This document shows, one piece after another, positions 19,458 to 33,315 of a stretch of 64,000 bases of DNA (the stretch's first letter is position 1; each line of letters starts with the position of its first letter). The stretch spans positions 2,976,001 through 3,040,000 of the forward strand of contig NZ_CP152376.1 of the NCBI RefSeq assembly GCF_038784515.1, read 5' to 3'. This DNA is from Rhodoferax sp. GW822-FHT02A01 (GTDB lineage: Bacteria > Pseudomonadota > Gammaproteobacteria > Burkholderiales > Burkholderiaceae_C). The notes under the pieces were generated by a model. That model saw only the letters and a list, made by a program, of their open reading frames with translations, made no database searches and was not told the origin of the DNA. Made by a program: the position numbers and the translations under genes.

Positions 19458-22400
19458 GCTGAGTCGCTTCCGCTTGCAACGCTCTCCAACAGCGTTGCTG
19501 CGGCTTCAAAATCGAAATTTTGCAATGCAGTCTCAAATGTTTCGAAGCTGTCCTCCATGCAGCTCTTGAGTGTTTGTCGGTACATCTCCAGTATTTCCAG
19601 TGCGTAAGGGTCGTTGCTCTTTACGAGGTGCTCCAGGTCCTGCATCAGCTCCGTGGCTTGTTCCTGTGGCAGAACGGCTTGATCTTGTGGACGCTGCACT
19701 TCTTCCGGCATGGGCGGAAGAGCCCGATTCACGGACGCGATCAGCGCTGAGAGTTGCTGTGTCGTTGCATGCAGTGACAGCTCGAATTCGTGGGACTCCA
19801 CATTGCCTTTGCCCAGCAATGTCTCCAGCTCGGCAGTTGCCTCGTACAAATCCACGGCACCCAGATAGCCCGCTTGGCCTTTGAGGGTATGGACCTGTCG
19901 CTCCGCGATGGCAACGCGCTGGGATTGCAGCGAAAGGCGGATCTCGTCCATGGCACTGCTCTGGGTGGAGGCGAATGTTCTCAGCGTCTTGAGATACAGG
20001 CCCTGGTTTTGACCCATGAGCGCCACGCCACGCTCGATGTCCAGCCCGGCAATGCGCAGCGGCAATTCAATAGGCGGCAGGTCCGAATCCGGCATGGAAT
20101 CCGTTGATGGGGCTGGCTTGCTGGTCTGACCCAAGCCTTCCCGCGGTGCAATCCAGCGCAACAGGCTTTGCCACAGCTGCGCAGGCAGGATGGGTTTGGT
20201 GACAAAGTCATTCATGCCGGCCGCAAGGCAGCGATCGCGGTCCGCCTGCATGGCACTGGCGGTCATGGCCACAATGGGCAACTCCTGGGCACTGTGGCGC
20301 TGGCGCAGGTGCTGTGAGGCCGTGACGCCGTCCATCACGGGCATTTGCATATCCATGAGCACCAGGTCGTAGGGCCTTTGTAGTTCCACACTTTCTTCCA
20401 CGCGGTCAAGGGCAGCACGACCGTCTGCGGCCATATCCACTTCAAAGCCAGCATCGGTCAACAATTCGATTGCCACTTGTTGATTGAGTACGTTGTCTTC
20501 CACCAGCAGGATGCGGGCACCGCGCACGGCCCGCAATGCAGCTTCGAGTTCGTTCCCCTTCTTGATGACGCTGGAGTGCTGCAGTCTGATCGACGGTACA
20601 GCGTTGCCCGTGAGCTGCATCATGGTGTCCACTAACGTGGAGCCATTCACTGGTTTGGCAAGAACGTACTCCACACCCAGCAGCTCGGCGCTCTTGACCA
20701 ACTCCTGGCGCCTGTACGCCGTAACCATGAGGATGAAAGGAAGCTGCTGAAGTTGCAACGCCTTGATGGCACGAATGGTTTCCAGCCCATCCATCCCAGG
20801 CATAAGCCAATCGATCAACACGTAATCAAACGGCTGACCTATGGAGTGGGCGGCCTTGATCATCTGCAATGCAGATTCACCGCTGTCAGCATGACGCGTA
20901 GCAAAGCCCACTTCACCCAGTATGTTGAGAAGAATCTGTGCTGCATCCTTGTTGTCGTCGACCACCAGCACGCGCCTTCCGTGCAGGTCAATGGTCAGCG
21001 CAGGCATGGAGTGACGACTGTTGGCGACGATTCCCAGTCTTGCGGTAAACCAGAAAGTGGAGCCCTTGCCATATCTGCTGGAGACGCCCACTTCACCGCC
21101 CATGCCCTCGGCCAGTCTTTTGCTGATGGCCAGCCCCAAGCCGGTGCCACCATATTGGCGTGTGGTGGAACTGTCGGCCTGCGTAAAGCTCTGGAATAGT
21201 TTGGGCAATTGCTCTTCCTTCAATCCTATGCCGCTGTCACTGACCTCAAAGCGCACCACGGCTTCTGTGGCCGTCGCCTGCGCCAATTGGACATGGATAC
21301 GAATCTGTCCTCTTTGCGTGAACTTGACCGCGTTGGTGGCGTAGTTGACCAGGATTTGACCCAGGCGCAACGGGTCGCCAATCAACGTTCCCGGTACATT
21401 GCGCTCCACGCTGCAAAGCAATTCCAGCCCCTTGACATCAGCCTTTTCAGCGATGAGATTGACCACGTTCTCTATCACCCCTTCCAGCTCAAAGGGAACG
21501 TGCTCAATTTCCAGTCGACCCGCCTCAATTTTTGAGAGGTCCAGTACGTCGTTGATGATGCCAAGCAGGTGCTCCCCCGAGTTCTTGATCTTGACCAGAT
21601 AGTCGTGAACGCGTGCGGGAGAAGCGTTCTTCAGTGCAAGTCCCGAAAGGCCAATGATGGCGTTCATTGGTGTGCGGATTTCGTGGCTCATGTTGGCCAG
21701 AAAATCGGACTTGGCGCGTGTCGCGTTCTCTGCAACCAATTGCGCACTCTGTATACCCAAGAACAGCCGTGACATCCTGTCGGCGATCATCACCTGATCA
21801 CACAGCAGAGACACTAGACGCACCTCGTCGTCGGTAAATATCTGGCCGACCGGTTTCATCGCGCACAACAATCCAGCCACGTTATCTTCATGGTTCAGTG
21901 GCAATGCCAGCAATCTACCGTTACCCGCGGAATGCAGTTTTTCCAATATGGGGTCGTTGGTTACGGATACATCATTCAACATGTCAAATTGCAGAACATC
22001 GCCCACGCGCAAGTCGGAGCAGAACGATCGGGCAGGTATCTTCGTGGGGAAGGCCTTTGACAATGCATGCGTCTTGTGCGAGCGTTCAGGCGCGGCAGAG
22101 GCCAGACTGATGACGTTTTCACGGATGAGAAAGATGGTGACGTAATTCGCCTCGCAAATTTTTAGAGCTTCAAATGTGGCTCCTTCGTATATGCGCTGCA
22201 GATTGTCAATGGACTTGCCGATCAGTTTGAGCAACAGGGAAGTCGAGGCCAGACCCTTGGAGTAGATCTGGTTCTTCGCAGCCATTTCCGATCTGATCTT
22301 CTCGCGTTCCCTGGCAGCGCGCTCCACCTGATCAAACGTGTGGGTCCAGATGGATGGAACCTTGGGTTTGTTGGGATTTCTATTCGCGTTCAGCCGATCG

Positions 22401-23596
22401 AAGTAGTCAGCCAGCAACATTGCGGGAAGCACATATTTTTTGTTTTGGATAAAGGCCAGCGCGAACAGGCAAAGCACGGATGCAAGCGGAAGTGCCAGAG
22501 TGGGTGCAAGCCTTTTCACAAGCCTTGCATGCACTTCGGCATCCGGCACCTGCAGCAGCAATGTCCATTTCGTTCCATCAATGGGCAGTTTGAACCAGGT
22601 GGCATCACTGCCCACGTATTCCGATTTGTCGGATGACGTAATCTGCTTCAGTGGCGTGGATGGGATCAGGTCTGAAATATGAACGATGCTGCCGGTTTTT
22701 TTGTTGGTGCTGACACTGTCTGCCAATATGACTCCCGAGTCATTCACGACGAAGGCTCTTCCGATTTCAAGAGGTCGTTCTGACAGGACATTGTTCAGTA
22801 TGCTGAGGGTCACGTCGGCACACAGCACCCCGATGTAATTGTCATTGGAGTACACGGGCGCAAGAAGCGTAACCGTCATGCCTGCCCCCAAGGCATCCCA
22901 ATAGGGATCCGTCCATATATCGGCACGCTTGGGGTTGTTGATTGGTCCCGCAGTAACCAGCGGGCGGATGCCACTGGCGTCAAATATCGTATCAATGGCC
23001 GCTGAAATGCTGTTGGTATCCGTTGTCTTCAGCAGCTCCTGCCGCGACTGAGCGGGATACGTAAGCCACCATTGCTTCTGTGCGTCATAGTAATGACTCC
23101 TCTGAAAAAACCTGTGGTACTCATGCATTCCATCCGCCTGGAAAATGGAACTGCTGATGGCCGACACGTCGCGCTTGAACGTCTCTTGATTCAGTTTCGC
23201 CTGGGGATTGATGGTGATCGAGCCAATGTGCTTACGCAAACTGCTTCGGGCGTTGTCCCACGGTGAGTCCTCAGGTGAGCCCAACGACGCGCTGGCAATT
23301 CTTGCCGAATAACCCGTGTCCGTCAGCTCCGGGTTGTCCAGGCGCGTCTCGGCAATATGGCGCATCACGTGGATATGTGACTTGGCGACGTCCAGCGTAC
23401 TGGCCAGCAGGATTTGCATCTCGTCGCCGTGTGAGCGTAATTCGGTCAGTACATTTGTCTTCTCGGTTTCCGCTGTATTCCATCCGAATAGAAAGGTGCC
23501 TGCCGTCAGAAAGATGATGCTATAGAAAAGTGTTTTCTTGTAGCGGCTGCCCAATACCTTGGCTTGGGTTTGCATAGGCAATGTTTCTGACTTCAT
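19454..23596 (-). CDS. Hybrid sensor histidine kinase (dCache-GAF-HisKA-HATPase-REC-REC-Hpt)
   Basis: A 1380-residue BarA/ArcB-like membrane phosphorelay protein. Order of parts: transmembrane helix (about 22-39), a periplasmic region of about 310 residues with dCache character ([20 protein letters not shown]), a second helix (about 362-381), a GAF-like domain (about 449-600), dimerisation domain with phospho-accepting H638 in [13 protein letters not shown], HATPase domain ([28 protein letters not shown]), receiver 1 with D929 ([12 protein letters not shown]), receiver 2 with D1082 ([12 protein letters not shown]) and Hpt with H1236 ([12 protein letters not shown]). All relay residues are intact. 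A good AAGGAACAG ribosome site precedes the ATG. No separate response regulator lies nearby; a periplasmic binding-like protein is divergently encoded. Confidence 0.93.
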   Translation of the reverse strand: MKSETLPMQTQAKVLGSRYKKTLFYSIIFLTAGTFLFGWNTAETEKTNVLTELRSHGDEMQILLASTLDVAKSHIHVMRHIAETRLDNPELTDTGYSARIASASLGSPEDSPWDNARSSLRKHIGSITINPQAKLNQETFKRDVSAISSSIFQADGMHEYHRFFQRSHYYDAQKQWWLTYPAQSRQELLKTTDTNSISAAIDTIFDASGIRPLVTAGPINNPKRADIWTDPYWDALGAGMTVTLLAPVYSNDNYIGVLCADVTLSILNNVLSERPLEIGRAFVVNDSGVILADSVSTNKKTGSIVHISDLIPSTPLKQITSSDKSEYVGSDATWFKLPIDGTKWTLLLQVPDAEVHARLVKRLAPTLALPLASVLCLFALAFIQNKKYVLPAMLLADYFDRLNANRNPNKPKVPSIWTHTFDQVERAAREREKIRSEMAAKNQIYSKGLASTSLLLKLIGKSIDNLQRIYEGATFEALKICEANYVTIFLIRENVISLASAAPERSHKTHALSKAFPTKIPARSFCSDLRVGDVLQFDMLNDVSVTNDPILEKLHSAGNGRLLALPLNHEDNVAGLLCAMKPVGQIFTDDEVRLVSLLCDQVMIADRMSRLFLGIQSAQLVAENATRAKSDFLANMSHEIRTPMNAIIGLSGLALKNASPARVHDYLVKIKNSGEHLLGIINDVLDLSKIEAGRLEIEHVPFELEGVIENVVNLIAEKADVKGLELLCSVERNVPGTLIGDPLRLGQILVNYATNAVKFTQRGQIRIHVQLAQATATEAVVRFEVSDSGIGLKEEQLPKLFQSFTQADSSTTRQYGGTGLGLAISKRLAEGMGGEVGVSSRYGKGSTFWFTARLGIVANSRHSMPALTIDLHGRRVLVVDDNKDAAQILLNILGEVGFATRHADSGESALQMIKAAHSIGQPFDYVLIDWLMPGMDGLETIRAIKALQLQQLPFILMVTAYRRQELVKSAELLGVEYVLAKPVNGSTLVDTMMQLTGNAVPSIRLQHSSVIKKGNELEAALRAVRGARILLVEDNVLNQQVAIELLTDAGFEVDMAADGRAALDRVEESVELQRPYDLVLMDMQMPVMDGVTASQHLRQRHSAQELPIVAMTASAMQADRDRCLAAGMNDFVTKPILPAQLWQSLLRWIAPREGLGQTSKPAPSTDSMPDSDLPPIELPLRIAGLDIERGVALMGQNQGLYLKTLRTFASTQSSAMDEIRLSLQSQRVAIAERQVHTLKGQAGYLGAVDLYEATAELETLLGKGNVESHEFELSLHATTQQLSALIASVNRALPPMPEEVQRPQDQAVLPQEQATELMQDLEHLVKSNDPYALEILEMYRQTLKSCMEDSFETFETALQNFDFEAAATLLESVASGSDSA

Positions 23597-23961
23597 GTTC
23601 TGTTCCTTAAGAGGAGAACGCGTTGGTACTTTGTCCTCCTGCCTCGAGATGGGGTTTGACGCCTCCGGATTGGTGGATGCATCAGTGCGTCAAGCAGGAC
23701 TGGCACAACCTTCAGAAAGGCAGATGGGGCGTTCATCGCACCCGACCAAATCGAACCCGAAGCGACCGACGAATTAAAGGAGATTGCCGCTCGCGCTACT
23801 GTAAAAAGCGCTTAGCAGTTGAGTCGGAACTGGCGATGAAAGTCCGGCCCTGCAGACGCAGAAGTCGGTCAGGGCGCATGAATATCCATTAAGCTGGTTT
23901 TACATTGGTCCAACGTGCCAAGGCCTCTAATGCAGTCATTGCGTTTTCAGGGAAGCACTCC
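23597..23961. other. Intergenic region between hybrid kinase and solute-binding-like gene
   Basis: About 365 bases. I see no gene with a start codon and ribosome site, no tRNA and no clear riboswitch. A short AGGAG/CTCCT inverted repeat lies near 23611-23639. A start-less frame ending at TAG 23814-23816 (GAFIAPDQIEPEATDELKE) reads like a protein tail but has no support. Both divergent promoters must be here. Confidence 0.5.
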
Positions 23962-24903
23962 ATGCACAGTTTGATATCCATTCGTTTGTCGAGACCTACT
24001 CCGAATTCGTGGCGGTTGTTGATTGGTCTGTGCCTGTTTATTTGTTTGCAGATTCCTCTGAAGTCTGGTGCGGCAGAGAAGCCCCGCATGCTGTGGATGG
24101 TGCAGGACGTTCCGCCCGGATTCATATTGGTCAATGGCAAACCCACCGAAGGCATTTTTGACAAGGTCATCCAACTGGTGACAGATGATTGGCCTGAAGT
24201 GGAGCACGACTTTGTTGAGGTGACCATCCCGCGCGGTCTGGCCAATTTGTCGGGTGGTGTGGAGTCGTGCTTCGCCGGAGTGCTCATGACCCCCGAGCGT
24301 GAGACATTTGCGTATTACTCGCTGATGTATCAGCTTGTGCCGCTTCAGTTGATCGTGCGTCCCGAAGCCATCTCCAGGATCCCAATGAACGCCCTTGGAG
24401 AGGTATTGCTGGAGTCTCTGTTGGGCAGGGCCGACGTGCGTGGAATCATCGAGCCACAAAGAAGCTATGGACCACTCGCTGACGCCTATTTGAGGCGGCG
24501 TGGTCCTACGCTGGGCATCAGCAATGCGATTCGATCCGACTCGGGAGCCAGCACCCTCAAGATGCTGATGCTCAACAGGGCGGATTACACCTTGGAATAC
24601 GACTTCATCCTGGCGTACCAGCAGGCCCGCAGCCCCGAGTTGAAAGCCTCAGGTCTACGGGCGCTGCCCATCGCCGGCTCCACCGGACCGCTGGTTGGTT
24701 TTGCTTGTCCGCGTACCGATTGGGGGCGACGGGTCATCAAGAAGATTGATGCGTTGATGGTCAGGAATTCCAGGCGACCGGAATATCTCAATTCGCAAAA
24801 CAGATGGCTCACACGCGAGACTGTCAAGCATTACAAGGCGTCGCAAGATGCTTTCTTTCGTCAGCGCACCAAGCCGACTGATCCCGCCAAATATGCGCAG
24901 TAG
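23962..24903 (+). CDS. Periplasmic solute-binding-like protein
   Basis: A 313-residue exported protein. After a short basic start, a hydrophobic signal segment (LLIGLCLFICLQIPL) ends near KSGAAEKPRML. The mature part resembles extracellular solute-binding proteins family 3 and the TIGR02285-type conserved proteins: PGFILVNGKPTEGIFDKV at the start, CFAGVLMTPERETFAYYS, and RADYTLEYDFILAY late in the chain. The start at 23962 has AGGGAAG seven bases before the ATG; the longer frame from a TTG at 23905 is rejected. There is no ABC permease or ATPase beside it, so it may act as a sensor partner for the divergent hybrid kinase rather than in transport. That link is inferred from position alone. Confidence 0.75.
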   Translation: MHSLISIRLSRPTPNSWRLLIGLCLFICLQIPLKSGAAEKPRMLWMVQDVPPGFILVNGKPTEGIFDKVIQLVTDDWPEVEHDFVEVTIPRGLANLSGGVESCFAGVLMTPERETFAYYSLMYQLVPLQLIVRPEAISRIPMNALGEVLLESLLGRADVRGIIEPQRSYGPLADAYLRRRGPTLGISNAIRSDSGASTLKMLMLNRADYTLEYDFILAYQQARSPELKASGLRALPIAGSTGPLVGFACPRTDWGRRVIKKIDALMVRNSRRPEYLNSQNRWLTRETVKHYKASQDAFFRQRTKPTDPAKYAQ

Positions 24904-24942
24904 CGGTGAGGCGGTTGGTCGTACTGGAGCGGACGGAGAGTC

Positions 24943-26526
24943 TTAAGACTTGCCAAACATCGGCGACAGGATGGTGGGTAGCGCCTGCTCCAGCTTGTCG
25001 GGATAGTCCAGACTGAAATGCAAGCCGCGGCTTTCATGCCGCAGCCGTGCGGATTGCACGATCAGGTCAGCCACCTGCAGCAAGTTGCGCAACTCCAGCA
25101 AATCGCGGCTCACATGGAAGTTGGCGTAGTACTCCTGGATCTCGGAGTGCAGCAGCGCAATGCGGTGGGCAGCGCGTTCCAGCCGTTTATTGGTGCGCAC
25201 AATGCCCACGTAGTCCCACATGAAGCGGCGCAACTCGTCCCAGTTGTGCGAGATCACCACCGCCTCGTTGGCGTCGGTTACCTGGCTGTCATCCCAGGCG
25301 GGCAGGGCGCCGGGCTGGGGCAGTGCAGACTGGGTTATGGCTTGGGTGGCCGAGCGCGCAAACACCATGCATTCCACCAGGGAGTTGCTGGCCAGCCGGT
25401 TGGCGCCGTGCAGGCCAGTGCAGGCCGTCTCGCCAATGGCGTACAGGCCCTGGAGGTCGGTGCGGCCCGACAGGTCGGTGATCACGCCGCCGCAGGTGTA
25501 ATGGGCTGCAGGCACCACCGGGATCGGCTGGTTGCTAATGTCAATGCCCAATTGGGCGCAGCGCTCCAGGATGTTGGGGAAGTGCTCCTGCAGGAATGCG
25601 CGGCCCTTGTGGGTGATGTCCAGGTAGACGCAGTCCAGCCCGTGTTTCTTCATCTCGTAGTCGATGGCACGTGCCACCACATCGCGTGGCGCGAGTTCTG
25701 CGCGCGGGTCGTGTGCGGGCATGAATCGCTCACCATTGGGCAGGCGCAGCAGTCCGCCTTCGCCCCGCACCGCCTCGCTGATCAAGAAGGACTTGGCCTC
25801 GGGGTGGTACAGGCAGGTGGGGTGGAACTGGATGAACTCCATGTTCTGCACGCGGCAACCCGCGCGCCAGGCGGATGCAATGCCGTCGCCAGTGGCGGTG
25901 TCGGGGTTGGTCGTGTAGAGATAGACCTTGCCCGCGCCGCCCGTGGCCAGAATGGTGTGCGGTGCGCTGAAGGTGTCTACCATGTCCCGCACACCGTCCA
26001 GCGCATACAGCCCCACACACTGCTGGCCGGTTTTGCCCATCTTCTGATGGGTGATCAGGTCCACCAGCATGTGGTGGTTGAACACGGTGATGTTGTCGGC
26101 TTGCAGTACCTTTTGAATCAGCGTCTTCTGCACGGCAGCGCCGGTGGCATCGGTCACATGCACGATGCGTCTTTCGCTGTGCCCGCCTTCACGGGTCAGG
26201 TGCAGGGCGCCGTCTTCTTCGGTAAACGGCACGCCCAGCTCCATCAACCAGCGGATGGATTGCGGTGCGTTCTCCACCACGAACTGGGTCGCCTCCACGT
26301 CACACAACCCCGCACCTGCGGTGAGCGTATCGCTCACATGTGCGTCAAAGCTGTCGGTGTCCGCCATGACGGCGGCGATGCCGCCCTGGGCCCAGGCACT
26401 GGCGCCCTCGTTGAGTTCGCCCTTGGTGATCAGGGCCACGCGCAGGTGACTGGGCAACTGCAGTGCGGCGCTCAGGCCGGCCAGACCGCTGCCGACGATC
26501 AGCACGTCAAAGGAATGGTGTTTCAT
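24943..26526 (-). CDS. nadB: L-aspartate oxidase
   Basis: FAD enzyme that oxidises L-aspartate to iminoaspartate, the first step of de novo NAD synthesis. The 527-residue protein has the N-terminal dinucleotide motif VLIVGSGLAGLSAALQLP, the family stretch ASAWAQGGIAAVM, the substrate-site region EGGHSERRIVHVTDATGA, and the C-terminal flavoprotein signatures HYTCGGVITDLSGRT and GLHGANRLASNSLVECMVF. It is third in the nadC-nadA-nadB transcript, starting 15 bases after nadA, with an AAGG ribosome site. Confidence 0.96.
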   Translation of the reverse strand: MKHHSFDVLIVGSGLAGLSAALQLPSHLRVALITKGELNEGASAWAQGGIAAVMADTDSFDAHVSDTLTAGAGLCDVEATQFVVENAPQSIRWLMELGVPFTEEDGALHLTREGGHSERRIVHVTDATGAAVQKTLIQKVLQADNITVFNHHMLVDLITHQKMGKTGQQCVGLYALDGVRDMVDTFSAPHTILATGGAGKVYLYTTNPDTATGDGIASAWRAGCRVQNMEFIQFHPTCLYHPEAKSFLISEAVRGEGGLLRLPNGERFMPAHDPRAELAPRDVVARAIDYEMKKHGLDCVYLDITHKGRAFLQEHFPNILERCAQLGIDISNQPIPVVPAAHYTCGGVITDLSGRTDLQGLYAIGETACTGLHGANRLASNSLVECMVFARSATQAITQSALPQPGALPAWDDSQVTDANEAVVISHNWDELRRFMWDYVGIVRTNKRLERAAHRIALLHSEIQEYYANFHVSRDLLELRNLLQVADLIVQSARLRHESRGLHFSLDYPDKLEQALPTILSPMFGKS

Positions 26527-26541
26527 GAAATGCCTTGCGCT

Positions 26542-27681
26542 TCAGGCAGCGCCGATGTTGGGGACCAAGCCTGCTGCGGCTTGTGGGTTCGCCTTGTTTG
26601 CGGTGAAGTCCAGCATGCGGTCAATGCACTTGCGTGCCTGCAGCCCCAAGGCTGGATCGACTGCGATGTGGTTGCTGTTGCTCTCCAGTACCTGGGCCAG
26701 CCCTTGCAGGCTGTTCATGGCCATCCAGGGGCAATGTGCGCAGCTCTTGCAAGTGGCACTGTTGCCAGCGGTAGGCGCTTCGATGAACACCTTGTCCGGG
26801 TTGAGCGTGCGCAGTTTGTGCATCAGGCCGTTGTCGGTGGCCACGATGAATTCACGGGCATCCATCTCGCGTGCTGCCTTGAGAATGCCGGAGGTGGAGC
26901 CGATGGCATCCGCCAGCGCCAGCACCGAGGAGGGGCTCTCCGGATGGGCCAGTATTTTTGCCTGCGGATGCGCCGCCTTGAGGCCTTCGAGCTCGAAGGC
27001 CTTGAACTCGTCATGCACGATGCATGAGCCATTCCACATCACCATGTCGGCGCCGGTCTCGCGCTGAATGTAGGCGCCCAGATGCCGGTCCGGCGCCCAC
27101 AGAATCTTCTTGCCCTGCGCGGTGAGGTGGTTGACCACATCCAGTGCGCAACCGGAGGTCACCATCCAGTCGGCGCGTGCCTTTACAGCGGCACTGGTGT
27201 TGGCATACACCACCACGGTGCGGTCCGGGTGCTGGTCGCAAAATGCGCTGAACTGCTCCACTGGGCAGCCCAGATCCAGCGAACAGGTGGCCTCCATCTC
27301 GGGGACGATGATGGTCTTCTCGGGCGAGAGGATCTTGGCAGTCTCACCCATGAAGCGCACGCCGGCCACCACCAGCGTGCGGGCTTTGTGGTCGCGCCCG
27401 AAGCGGGCCATCTCCAGCGAGTCGCTCACGATGCCGCCGGTCTGTTCGGCCAGGTCCTGCAGGTCCGGATGTACGTAGTAGTGCGACACCAGTACTGCGT
27501 CGCGCGCGCGCAGCAACTCGGCGATGTGGGCCATCAGCGCCTTGCGCTCGGCGGCACTGGGCTCCACGGGAACGCGGGCCCAGGCGTGCTGAATCTTGGT
27601 AGTGCCCGAAACGGCGGCTACTGAGAAGTCGGGGATTTCATAGGCCACGCTTAGCGGCTGGCCGATTGTTGTGGTGCTCAT
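26542..27681 (-). CDS. nadA: Quinolinate synthase
   Basis: Condenses iminoaspartate with dihydroxyacetone phosphate to quinolinate using a [4Fe-4S] cluster. The 379-residue chain shows the family motifs [50 protein letters not shown] and [19 protein letters not shown] in recognisable pieces. Cluster cysteines are expected at CSLDLGC, at SGCALDV or nearby, and at [15 protein letters not shown] precedes the ATG, 8 bases after the nadC stop. It is the middle gene of the nad operon. Confidence 0.96.
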   Translation of the reverse strand: MSTTTIGQPLSVAYEIPDFSVAAVSGTTKIQHAWARVPVEPSAAERKALMAHIAELLRARDAVLVSHYYVHPDLQDLAEQTGGIVSDSLEMARFGRDHKARTLVVAGVRFMGETAKILSPEKTIIVPEMEATCSLDLGCPVEQFSAFCDQHPDRTVVVYANTSAAVKARADWMVTSGCALDVVNHLTAQGKKILWAPDRHLGAYIQRETGADMVMWNGSCIVHDEFKAFELEGLKAAHPQAKILAHPESPSSVLALADAIGSTSGILKAAREMDAREFIVATDNGLMHKLRTLNPDKVFIEAPTAGNSATCKSCAHCPWMAMNSLQGLAQVLESNSNHIAVDPALGLQARKCIDRMLDFTANKANPQAAAGLVPNIGAA

Positions 27682-27689
27682 GGTGCGCC

Positions 27690-28580
27690 TCAGAGTGCGT
27701 CAAAGCGCATGGAATAGTCGGTAGCCCGAACGTCCTTGGTCAGCGTGCCGATCGAGATGCGGTCCACCCCGGTCTCTGCCAGTTCGCGCAGGCCCTCCAG
27801 CGTGACACCCCCGGATATCTCCAGAATGGCAGGACCGATCTTGCGTGGTGTGCCCACGGTGCGGTTTAGCTCCACCGCCGCACGCAGGGTGGGCAGGTTC
27901 ATGTTGTCGAGCAACACCATGGTGGCGTCGTGCTCCAGCGCTTCACGCAATTGGTCCAGGGTTTCTACTTCGATCTGGATGAAGGCGGCGCCTGCCGAAT
28001 GCCCCTTGGCCTTGGCCAGCACCTGGGCTACACCGCCGGCTGCGGCGATGTGGTTTTCCTTGATCAGGATGGCGTCGAACAGGCCGATGCGGTGGTTGGC
28101 ACCTCCGCCTATGCGCACCGCGTACTTCTGTGCCAGCCGCAGGCCCGGCAGGGTCTTGCGGGTGTCCACGATCTGCGTACCGGTGCCTTGCACGGCGGCC
28201 ACGTACTGTGCTGTTTTGGTGGCCACGGCGCTGAGCATCTGCAGGAAGTTGAGGGCCGTGCGCTCTGCCGTGAGCAAGGCGCGGGCCGAGCCCTCCATTT
28301 CGAGCACGGTCTGGTTGGCGCTGCAGCGCTGGCCTTCTTCCAGATGCATGGTCAGGTGCACCTTGGGGTCCAGAGCGGTCAGGGCAGCCTTGACCCAGGG
28401 CAATCCGCACACTACGGCATCTTCGCGGGCGATGATGCGGGCGCGGGCGGTTTTGGCGCGGTCTATCAGATTGGCAGTCAGGTCGCCATGGCCCACGTCT
28501 TCCGCGAGGGCCATTTCGACGTCATGCCGGGCAAGTTCTGCGACTTGCCTGGTGTCCAACGGGATGATTTCGGTTTTCAT
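27690..28580 (-). CDS. nadC: Nicotinate-nucleotide pyrophosphorylase (quinolinate phosphoribosyltransferase)
   Basis: Converts quinolinate and phosphoribosyl pyrophosphate to nicotinate mononucleotide. The 296-residue protein carries the family motifs [54 protein letters not shown] (core [10 protein letters not shown]) and [21 protein letters not shown] in parts, and [11 protein letters not shown] before the C-terminal barrel. The frame is open to 28628, but the ATG at 28580 ([16 protein letters not shown]) is chosen as the family N-terminus. It is first in the nad operon, 52 bases after the 3-hydroxyacyl-CoA dehydrogenase. Confidence 0.95.
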   Translation of the reverse strand: MKTEIIPLDTRQVAELARHDVEMALAEDVGHGDLTANLIDRAKTARARIIAREDAVVCGLPWVKAALTALDPKVHLTMHLEEGQRCSANQTVLEMEGSARALLTAERTALNFLQMLSAVATKTAQYVAAVQGTGTQIVDTRKTLPGLRLAQKYAVRIGGGANHRIGLFDAILIKENHIAAAGGVAQVLAKAKGHSAGAAFIQIEVETLDQLREALEHDATMVLLDNMNLPTLRAAVELNRTVGTPRKIGPAILEISGGVTLEGLRELAETGVDRISIGTLTKDVRATDYSMRFDAL

Positions 28581-28632
28581 AGGCGCGCAGCATAACGCCA
28601 TTGGCGCCGCGCGGCGCGCCGGGGACATCGGA

Positions 28633-29481
28633 TCAGTAGGTGTAGACGCCCCGTCCGGTCTTGCGGCCCAGGTGGCCGGCAGCCACCATTTCCTTCAGCA
28701 AAGGGCAAGGGCGGTACTTGCTGTCGCCGAATTCATTGAGGTAGACCTCCATCACCGCCAGGCACACGTCCAGACCAATCATGTCGGCCAGCGCCAGCGG
28801 GCCTATGGGCTGGTTGCAGCCCAGCTTCATGCCGGCGTCAATGTCTTCGGCAGTGGCCAGTCCTTCAGACAGCACAAAGAAGGCCTCGTTGATCATGGGC
28901 ACCAGGATGCGGTTGACCACAAAGCCCGGCGCATTCTTCACCGTGATGGGCGACTTGCCCAATGCCTGCGCCAGAGCCTGCACGGCTGCGTGGGTGGCAT
29001 CGCTGGTCTGCAGGCCGCGGATGATCTCCACCAGGGCCATGAGCGGCACCGGGTTGAAGAAGTGCATGCCGATGAATCGGTCTGGCCGGCCAGTGACGGC
29101 GGCAAGCTTGGTGATGGATATGGACGAGGTGTTGGAGGCGATGATCACCTCGGCGCCGACCAGCGCGTCAATCTGCTTGAGGATCTTGACCTTGAGGTCG
29201 TAGTTCTCAGTGGCAGCCTCGATCACCAACTGGGCACTCTTGAGGTCGTCGTACTGGGTGCTGATCTTGATGCGGCTCAAGGCGGCATCGCGCTGCTCGG
29301 GGGTGAGTTTTTCCTTCTTGATCAGGCGCTCCAGGCTGGAGCTGATGGTGGCCAGGCCTTTGCTGACCGCCGCATCCGAAATATCCACCATCACGACGTT
29401 GATGCCCGACACGGCGCAGGCCTGCGCAATGCCGTTGCCCATGGTGCCCGCACCGATGATGCCAACCGTGTTAATGCTCAT
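28633..29481 (-). CDS. hbd: 3-hydroxybutyryl-CoA dehydrogenase
   Basis: NAD(P)-dependent oxidation or reduction between 3-hydroxyacyl-CoA and 3-oxoacyl-CoA; short-chain, 282 residues, the typical length of the stand-alone enzyme. The dinucleotide motif is VGIIGAGTMGNGIAQACA, the signature with the catalytic histidine is FIGMHFFNPVPLM, and the C-terminal domain includes KNAPGFVVNRILVPMINEA and GCNQPIGPLALADMIGLD. The ATG at 29481 with TGGAG before it is preferred over an upstream in-frame start at 29520. It sits between an EamA exporter and nadC. A role in the neighbouring amino acid catabolic locus is possible, since many such pathways end in acyl-CoA intermediates. Confidence 0.94.
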   Translation of the reverse strand: MSINTVGIIGAGTMGNGIAQACAVSGINVVMVDISDAAVSKGLATISSSLERLIKKEKLTPEQRDAALSRIKISTQYDDLKSAQLVIEAATENYDLKVKILKQIDALVGAEVIIASNTSSISITKLAAVTGRPDRFIGMHFFNPVPLMALVEIIRGLQTSDATHAAVQALAQALGKSPITVKNAPGFVVNRILVPMINEAFFVLSEGLATAEDIDAGMKLGCNQPIGPLALADMIGLDVCLAVMEVYLNEFGDSKYRPCPLLKEMVAAGHLGRKTGRGVYTY

Positions 29482-29527
29482 GTTCAAAACTCCAGGTAAA
29501 AGTGGGAAAAGTCTGACCAAAGTTTAA

Positions 29528-30418
29528 TCACTGGACCACCGCCTGGGCCGCTGAAATCGCAGGAACTTGCTTTGGCGCAGTAAATGCGCTGCCCGCAGCC
29601 GCCAGCATGGTCAGAACGATCGCCAGCCATTGCAGTGCGCTCAAATGTTCTCCCAGCACCAGCAGGCCCAGCAGCGCCGCCACGGCCGGCTCCATGCTGG
29701 TCATGATGCCAAAGGCGCTCTTGGGCAGGCGTTTAAGGGCAACCATCTCCAGTGAAATGGGAATGGCGCTGGACACGGCAGCCACGCCCACGCCGTAGAG
29801 CAGCAGTTGCGGCTGCAGCAGCGCGGCGCCTGCGTTCCACACCCCAATGGGCACCACCACCAGCGCCGCGACGCTCAGACCCAAAGCCACCGACTGCCCC
29901 GCATGCAAATGCCCCAGGCGCTTGCCAAACACGATGTAGGCGCCCCACAGCACTGCCGCACCTAGTGCAAACAGCACGCCCACCGGGTCCAGCGGCGCGG
30001 TACCCGGGTTCCACGGCAGCAGCAGCGCCAGACCGCAAACCGCCAGCAGCAGCCACAGGAAATCCACCGGCCTGCGCGACGCGTACATGGCCACGCACAA
30101 GGGGCCGCTGAACTCGATCGCCACGGCCAGCCCGAAGGGAATGGTCCGCAGCGACATGTAGAACATCAGGTTCATCAGCCCCAGCGCCACGCCGTAGCGC
30201 AGCACGGCCTTGGCATCGGCGCGTGCGAGTTTCCAGCGCCAGGGGCGCCAGAGCATCAGCAGCAACAACGCGGAGAAGCCCACGCGCAGCGCGGTGGTAC
30301 CCAAGGAACCCACGAGGGGGAAAAGCTGTTTGGCAAACGAAGTGCCAATACCCAGAGCAGTGACGGAACCCAGCACGGCCAACAGCGGCACCAGGTTTCC
30401 AAAGCGGCGAAAAGTCAT
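29528..30418 (-). CDS. EamA family transporter (RhtA-like)
   Basis: A 296-residue inner membrane protein with about ten hydrophobic segments in two EamA repeats. It resembles the RhtA group of threonine/homoserine exporters, with ALRVGFSALLLLMLWRPWRW in the first half and TSMEPAVAALLGLLVLGEHLS (core SMEPAVAALLGLLVLGE) in the second. Such proteins export amino acids and related metabolites, which would fit the surrounding amino acid genes; the substrate is not determined. It starts 40 bases after the FAD oxidoreductase stop and ends 46 bases before the dehydrogenase gene, so one transcript is likely. No clear ribosome site was seen. Confidence 0.88.
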   Translation of the reverse strand: MTFRRFGNLVPLLAVLGSVTALGIGTSFAKQLFPLVGSLGTTALRVGFSALLLLMLWRPWRWKLARADAKAVLRYGVALGLMNLMFYMSLRTIPFGLAVAIEFSGPLCVAMYASRRPVDFLWLLLAVCGLALLLPWNPGTAPLDPVGVLFALGAAVLWGAYIVFGKRLGHLHAGQSVALGLSVAALVVVPIGVWNAGAALLQPQLLLYGVGVAAVSSAIPISLEMVALKRLPKSAFGIMTSMEPAVAALLGLLVLGEHLSALQWLAIVLTMLAAAGSAFTAPKQVPAISAAQAVVQ

Positions 30419-30458
30419 GAATGATGGAGCAGAGCCTGCGCAATGCGCAAAGCCCGGA

Positions 30459-33301
<2,843 letters not shown>

Positions 33302-33315
33302 GGATGCGTTCCTCG

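Noticed and set aside
23690..23816. Protein-like reading GAFIAPDQIEPEATDELKE before hybrid kinase promoter region
   Set aside because: No start codon in the frame and no family recognised; could be chance.
23800..23880. Possible structured RNA (riboswitch-like) upstream of the solute-binding-like gene
   Set aside because: I could find no conserved riboswitch core, only scattered short complementary stretches.
25018..27027. 669-residue plus-strand frame over nadB and nadA
   Set aside because: Shadow frame; the minus strand encodes clear NadB and NadA.
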